From Argopecten irradians (Eukaryota > Mollusca > Bivalvia > Pectinida > Pectinidae), in assembly GCF_041381155.1 (NCBI RefSeq), contig NC_091141.1, forward strand, positions 27,711,828 to 27,775,827: a DNA stretch of 64,000 nucleotides. Reading direction: 5' to 3'. How positions within the stretch are numbered: position 1 is the stretch's first letter; each line of letters starts with the position of its first letter. The notes below the pieces were generated by a model, which did not search any database, was not told where the DNA came from, and saw only the letters and a list, made by a program, of their open reading frames with translations. Below, one piece after another: positions 57,660 through 64,000 of the stretch. The position numbers and the translations under genes were made by a program.

Positions 57660-57955
57660 ACCATAGGGATGTATGCCACACATTTCTACTTTCGACCTTT
57701 CCTCAAGGACAGGCCAAAGCTTAGCCCATAAAAATGAAGTGTTAGCTCCAGCATAACGTCCAGGATAACGAATTATGGTTCTGGTTTGCCGATTGGCAGT
57801 AGACTGACGGTATTCTTCAGTGAGCTAACACTATAAATTGGCACGAACTTAACAACACGATCATACCACAACCGACAAAAATAAAACCACATGTACTCAC
57901 ATCTCATCACGGGATATCGTCTGTAAACGCTCTTAGCTGTTATATAACGTAATTC
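57660..57955 (+). mobile_element. SINE-like family A relic
   Basis: GTTAGCTCCAGCATAACG, CTGGTTTGCCGATTGGCAG, TATTCTTCAGTGAGCTAACA, CACGATCATACCACAACCG and AGCTGTTATATAACGTAATT follow the family order, with many changes. Confidence 0.4.
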
Positions 57956-57959
57956 CTAC

Positions 57960-59765
57960 TGAACAAACCAGTCATGTGACCAAAGGGATTTTGTTTTTAA
58001 TTCTGCATGGCTATAACGAATATAAGAAATAATAAAGGCCGTTCGACTGCTAGACATTGATATCGGAAATGCTGAACCAAAATAGCTACCATTTCATTGA
58101 ACTGTCCCTTCATGCATGATATGTTTTATGGTCAAATGAATGACAGCATTGTTTTACCGCTTTTATCCTGTCAATCGATATTCCTGGGTGTTTCTGATAT
58201 AAAGAATAAGATGTTGAGTTTAGATCTAATACAGCTCATATACTTTTCTGAACATTGACGTTCATTGAGATCTTTCCTCGGACCTTCAGCAATAAGCCTA
58301 GTTATTTGCGGCACAATTTAGCACAAAATGTATTTTGAACAAGTTATCGCAGTATTGTAATAACTTGTATTCACCAAACCAAAAGAGTTAATATTCCTTA
58401 GGGTAGATAAACAAAATGAAATGCGTGGGAGAAAGTTCATAAATGAACTCCTAATTTCTCTTTAAGAGAAGATTAAAATAAATGATACCAGTTTTAAGAT
58501 GTCGGCACCGTTAGACATAAAAGACGAGGTTATAAACCATTTTACTTGTAATACTCAAGTGCATGATGGATTCGCATTATTTATAAAATGGTTGAATTGT
58601 TGTGCAATTATTCGTTTACTATATATTAGAATTGCGATTGCTGATGAATACTCGTAAAAATTAAAACTTCCAAAATCTTAATTCATTTCATCCCAGGCCG
58701 AACTGACTAGCCCCCTTTGTGATAAATCCAGTTTATGCCATATTCTTGAAATCGGAATTTCAAAGCCTATATTTCTTTTAGTTAGAACTCAACAACTTTG
58801 TAAACGCATAACAGAAACCGTACGGCTGGTAACGTTTGTGTGTATAGACAGACACAGATGTTATCTTATACCTTCCGGAAGCTTCACATACTGGGAGTGT
58901 AGATAACATTTACAGAAAATTAATCCCAGGTATCTGCAGGCTGCAGAAAAGTTGCAAATGCATACAAACTCTGTTTAACTCTGTTGCAAACTTCCAAATC
59001 TATATTTATCACATATCTCACGCATGTTTGAGATTCATACGCACTAGAAATGTTTGCTTTGTCTGTGTGTACGCGTCATGTGATCATTTAACTCATGATA
59101 AAACGATGGCATTAAAGAAATTTCTATTTTTCCGAACAAAAACTACATATATGTATTAGTAAACATAGTTCATTTGTGTAGTTTTCAGGAAACTTTCTTT
59201 CAATTCAAGCGCAGTTTCAGTTTTCGTGCGGTTTCTAGAAATCGATCGCGAATTGTGTTATAACACATACATGTTTATGCTTCTTAAGTTAACGAGATCA
59301 CCCAAACACAATATTGTTTTTGATTTCCCAAACCAATATCTTCTTGTATTGAGAACCATTACTTGTTTACAATTCCACCTCCGGTTAAGGTTGAGTCTGT
59401 TGTTCTTTATAAGTAAATTCTACTTTTGTTACAAAGAACATTTTAATTAAAAAAAAAAAAAACTATGAACGATCTGCAACGCATACCTATTTTAAGTTTA
59501 ACTGTATAACAAGTCGAACACAACTCCTCAAAGCTGATTTCATACAAGTTATTGGTCACTTGCAGTTTTATATTTACATTTACATGTCGCTTCTACTATA
59601 TAAACTAACAAAGGCAAAGTGAAGCAATGACGGTATAACTGACACCCAAAACGTGACCATTATGGCGTCACTTATGTTGACTCGGTGACTTCAACTGATC
59701 ACCGTAAAATGGCTGTTTCATCTTGTGGATTAAATCCCATAAATGAGTTGATAATGTAAATATAA
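57960..59765. other. AT-rich intergenic DNA
   Basis: No gene is recognised. There is a poly-A run at about 59449-59461. Confidence 0.5.
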
Positions 59766-59770
59766 ACATT

Positions 59771-59825
59771 AAACTATCTTCCTATGTCATTTATATAGAC
59801 CATAGATGCCATAGGAAGATAGTTT
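59771..59825. repeat. Hairpin with 16-bp perfect stem
   Basis: AAACTATCTTCCTATG at 59771-59786 is exactly complementary to 59810-59825, around a 23-base loop. The stem and loop sizes fall within those of microRNA precursors, but the stem is short and unusually perfect, which also fits a tiny foldback repeat. Confidence 0.6.
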
Positions 59826-59829
59826 GATA

Positions 59830-62800
59830 CTTAATTATTTTACATGATTACTGGACTGTTTTCCATCGTTTGTATTAACACTCTTGTTTCTATATATACA
59901 TGACATGATAGAACATTTTATAGAATAAAACAGCAACAATAATACAAATGCATTTTACTTATTTTAATGTCTCTCTGATGAATTTCAACAAGCGTTTTAT
60001 CGACAATGTTTACAATCTTTAGACTATCGCCAAAGTAGCATTTGGATATCGACGTCTCTTAAAGCACTATACAAACAAGTTATTGTACATTATAAATCAC
60101 AGTCGGCCTGTGAGCTAAACCAGGAACTTCGACATAACCATGGGAACGGACTCGAAAGGGGGTTCAACTGAAAAATAGTCTTGACCCATATTTGACAAAA
60201 ATAAAATAATTTACTAGAAATCCAACTATGCATTGTTCTAATCCAATGTCATTCGAATTTCATCAAAACACTAACAAACTCATATCATTATTTAGGAACC
60301 CTCTTTCGTGCCACCTCAAAACAAAATATAACGAAGGAAATATAATTGAAATATCATTAATAAATATTTCTCAAAAAGACGTGAACATAAGATAAATTTA
60401 TAGTTAAGAATCTCAGTTCCCGGGATTTTGTAATTTTCAACAATTAAATATGACATGTCATATTGAGTGACGTCATACTACATGGCATGTTAAACAACAA
60501 TTCACCTGGGTTTGAAATTGACTCATAGACAACAGAACATTTTATCTCCATAATATGTGACAAACTTACAACAACTAGTGTATAAATAAAATATATTAGG
60601 TACTAACAAACAATAAATTAATCGTAATTACAATTAAGTGATACAATATAAATAAAGTAAATTTTTACTCCAATAGTTATAACTACTCCGATAACTATAA
60701 TCTACCACAGGGTTCATCTATAAGTTAAATTTGATTATACATATAATGTTTTTGAGAAACCTCGCTAGTCCAAACCAACTGGATTCCAAATATTACGAAC
60801 GGTATTACAATAAAAAACATCACGAAATGAAATTGTGAACTACCATTAGATATAGTAATAACATGGCCGGATTATGGAGTTATGAATCGATTTCCGGACT
60901 AACGAGGTTCCACTATACAGTTTATAAGTATGTAACTATGGATACAACAATGAATAAGTTACATCCGGGATATCATCTATATTGCATACGAGTCCTGGCC
61001 ATGCATACAAATGAATTAGACAGTACTATTTACATGTCACCCACATACTCACAGTTGTAGACTCATTCAAATAGTTTGCATTCTAAAATACAGTTTGACT
61101 CCAAATAAAACCGAGATATATAATCATAACAAAACCTTCATTTACTTGCAATTCGTTGGGTATATTTTCATTGACCATTTATATAATAACTGATGTTTTT
61201 CGAACAATATTGCAACAGCTCTAATAGAACATCAAACGAATTGTTTATTTCTATTGTCATTTCTTTGAAACAGTTACAATGTAGTTACTCTATACATCTC
61301 TTCAACTCTTATGTAATAATTGGCAGGTTTAACATTCATTACACAATTCCCTGATCTTACTTACGGTGTTTTTGTTTATGAAAAGATAAAATCTGCTTTA
61401 TGAAAAGGTTCCGCCAAGAATGCCATGGCAATAGATTTGTAATTATATTTATCTGTTTCACGAAAACATGATGCACAGTACTGTTTACGAGATCTAGGCT
61501 TATTTGAACAAACTATTCCAAATATTTGTGAAACATCACCCGCCAATTAAACTGGAAGGTCTGAGTAACCCTAGAATCGTGACCAACCCAACCACTAACG
61601 TGTCTTTATAGCCAGCACGAGCGCGTGGAACTCACGTGCATATTGTATTTCATTCAGCACTAAGCACTCGGTTATCTGTCTGAGAACATATTCAAATGTA
61701 TAGTTAGGTTCCATTAACTTCATTTTTCTTTTTGTCTTACTTTATAAAGCAATATTCCGTACTTTCACATTCATTTTGTTCTTGAATACGTTATTTTCTC
61801 AATGTAGTGTTCTCTGTTCTTTTACAAACCACTTAACCTGTTTTAATGCGCATTACAAAATTTTTTCATCTTCGGGCATTGAGTGAACCATCCTTTGATA
61901 ACTACTTTTCTCTGAAGATAAAAACTTGTCTTATACCAAAACAAATCCACTCCATTATGTTAAAAAATAAGTGTTGCCATGATTAAAGTTGAAAGCTAAG
62001 ATCAACAATCTGGCAGATGGTAAGATAGGCCTGATTCCCATAGACTGTGGTACCAGATACTTGATTTAGAGTCATTTAATATCCATGGTTAAATATCAGT
62101 TAATAGCTTAATATATATCTTTAACGGAGTATATCAACTTACCAAGTTATTTGGTAGTGTTTCAGTTGTTTAACCCAAAATGATAATTAATTTGTGAACA
62201 ACTTCAGCTCTGTAGCATTCCACTGTTAGAATATCTTATATATATAACATAAGTAAATCTGTTTTTTTTTTAATAAGTACAAACCATTCCTTTACCCCAT
62301 CCTTAGAACACACATCAATGAGATAGCTTTGTAATAAGTTATGGGATGCTCAGACGGGTCCATATAAGCCCCCTGTTGGTTGAGATTATGAGATAACTAC
62401 ATCTGATCCCAGACCAGTACCGTCAGTGTTACCAGGTGTAACGTATTAAGTTTAGCTGAGGTATCTCAGACGTGGTCTGTTTCGTGTTTACATGGTATAA
62501 ACAGATATAATATAGACTTTGGCATTTCAGGCTTGTGTGTAGAGGAAGTGAGGCGTTGTATAGTGATAACCGTACTTGGTCTGACCTGACCTTACACTCT
62601 ACAAAGTGCATGAGAAACTCTAGTTTGTTGCAGTATCAAAAAATAACAGATTGTTACATGATTTATTGACATTTTCGAATAATAAATACATAAAGCAAAA
62701 ATGTGCTGAAATGATTCGAAGGTTCTGTAATGTTTTGATTGATTGCATCCTAATTGAATTTATTCAAAATTTAGTTTATTAATGTTTGATATTAAATGTT

Positions 62801-64000
62801 CAGAACGCAAATACAAAGTGCCCAAAGCAACTGCAAACATTTCAAACAAAATATGAGCTCTTCGGAAATCCTATTACATTACGAAGTACCGTATTCAGAA
62901 CATGACGAATTCTTTTTTCTCGAGACGTTAGAAAGAAGATTGCATCCTGCCCGATATAGATAAGGAGAAACATATCTCCGTATTAACGAAAACCATGATC
63001 TGATACGCCCTGAGCGTCTAGAAGATATCATTTACATGGTGGTGCTTGTATCTCGCTGTTCTAGGTATCAGACTTGAAGAAGGTTCTCTTCTAAAGAAGG
63101 GCAAATATTCTTTACGTTAATTTCGAGTTTTAATAAGTCTAGTGCGATTGTAATTTGGCTCGGTTCATAAAACTTTTATCCATTTCTTTTTATTTTTCCT
63201 ATTGAAATTGCTTTATTCCATTATTCGTCCTATTTCCAGTGACAATTTCTACTATTTAAACTTTTAAAACCTTTTTTTATGTTATGCATTTTGAAATAAG
63301 AATATAGCTATTTATGATAATTGTAGATATTACCGAATCCACAAACTCACATACAAATCACAACACATTATCTACAGAAGTACGTAGGGTACTGCTAAAT
63401 AGATATATACACAGCTATTATGTAAATGCTTGTTGAAAAGTCAATATGGCATGACACTTTTTTCGGTGATGTAACATAGGATTGGCAAACATGTATGATA
63501 CATGGAATTATCTTAGATATTCTCACAGTTGTGCATGCATGACAATTAAAATTGAAAGCCCTTCCGTGTTCTAACGTAGTCAATGCGATATGGCATGCTC
63601 CTACAATAAGAAAACTATATAGTCTTTACCTTGCTTTCGTTGAAACATATCGAAATTCAGATATAATAAATCACTTCTAATATTGAAAGAATTATAACCA
63701 CTTTAGATATAGCAATATTCCAATTAAGATAAAAAGGACCTCGTCGACATCCGAAATCGATTTTAATTAAAAATCGAGTAAAATAAATCCATCGTTATCA
63801 CTGTGGTAGTAAAGCGTATATTCCGGGAATATTACGTATTGAAATCCCAATACTTAATGCCGAAATGATGGTCCTTCGATAGTGGTGTTTAATCGTGTTT
63901 GAAGTACCCAATCAGTTACTAATCCCTCGAAATGAACGCCCTCCAGTTCACGCAAGACACAAGATGGTCCCAGTAGCCGTAAACAGTTTACACTCCCTCC
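59830..64000. other. AT-rich intergenic DNA
   Basis: No gene, RNA gene or repeat family is recognised in the last 4 kb. A short dyad (TCGATTTTAATTAAAAATCG) lies near 63758. Confidence 0.5.

Overview
The window looks like nuclear DNA of an invertebrate, most likely a bivalve mollusc. It is AT-rich and gene-poor, its genes have spliceosomal introns with GT..AG ends, and a secreted-type PAN plus C-type lectin gene lies among decayed non-LTR retrotransposons, tandem arrays and short dispersed repeats. The repeats end in a 'GTTAATAGGACGTTAAA' tail of a kind I associate with bivalve repeats. The bivalve call is inference; I cannot name a species.

Three genes are well supported. (1) 16278-17480 (+): an open frame without introns for a 400-residue protein with a DPACSTG SAM-binding-like motif in its C-terminal half, probably a SAM-dependent transferase. 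(2) 25660-27522 (+): a flavin-containing monooxygenase in two coding exons that appears complete at 545 residues. (3) 32148-35089 (-): a PAN/apple-domain plus C-type lectin gene in three phase-1 exons whose first exon was not found. Several orphan exon-like stretches (46210-46296 +; 14937-14996 and 13822-13914 -; 1956-2110 -) are given at low confidence.

Region by region: 1-8.2 kb holds a minus-strand LINE relic split by a 4-kb array of 26-bp units. 8.2-12.6 kb is mostly plain AT-rich DNA with one decayed SINE-like copy. 12.6-13.85 kb is a 55-bp array of about 23 copies. 16.2-17.8 kb is the putative transferase gene. 18.0-19.0 kb has a small tandem repeat, an SGNH-hydrolase-like relic and a foldback. 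20.35-22.44 kb is a DNA-transposon-like element with terminal inverted repeats and ACGT-rich subterminal arrays. 23.1-24.9 kb is the 3' end of a second LINE. 25.6-27.5 kb is the monooxygenase. 27.7-30.5 kb is a cluster of short repeats and two minisatellites. 32.1-35.1 kb is the lectin gene. 36.0-38.3 kb is an inverted-repeat element, a third LINE fragment and a SINE-like copy in a row. 42.6-47.7 kb has more SINE-like copies, one carrying a nested element, and three tandem arrays. 48-64 kb is largely AT-rich DNA with two more SINE-like copies, one dispersed repeat and a hairpin.

The three genes show no operon-like or pathway link. No CRISPR array, rRNA gene, convincing tRNA gene or intact retrovirus-like element was seen. 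Most of the structure is repeat biology: one SINE-like family occurs about ten times, and one copy seems to have given rise to a 20-bp minisatellite.
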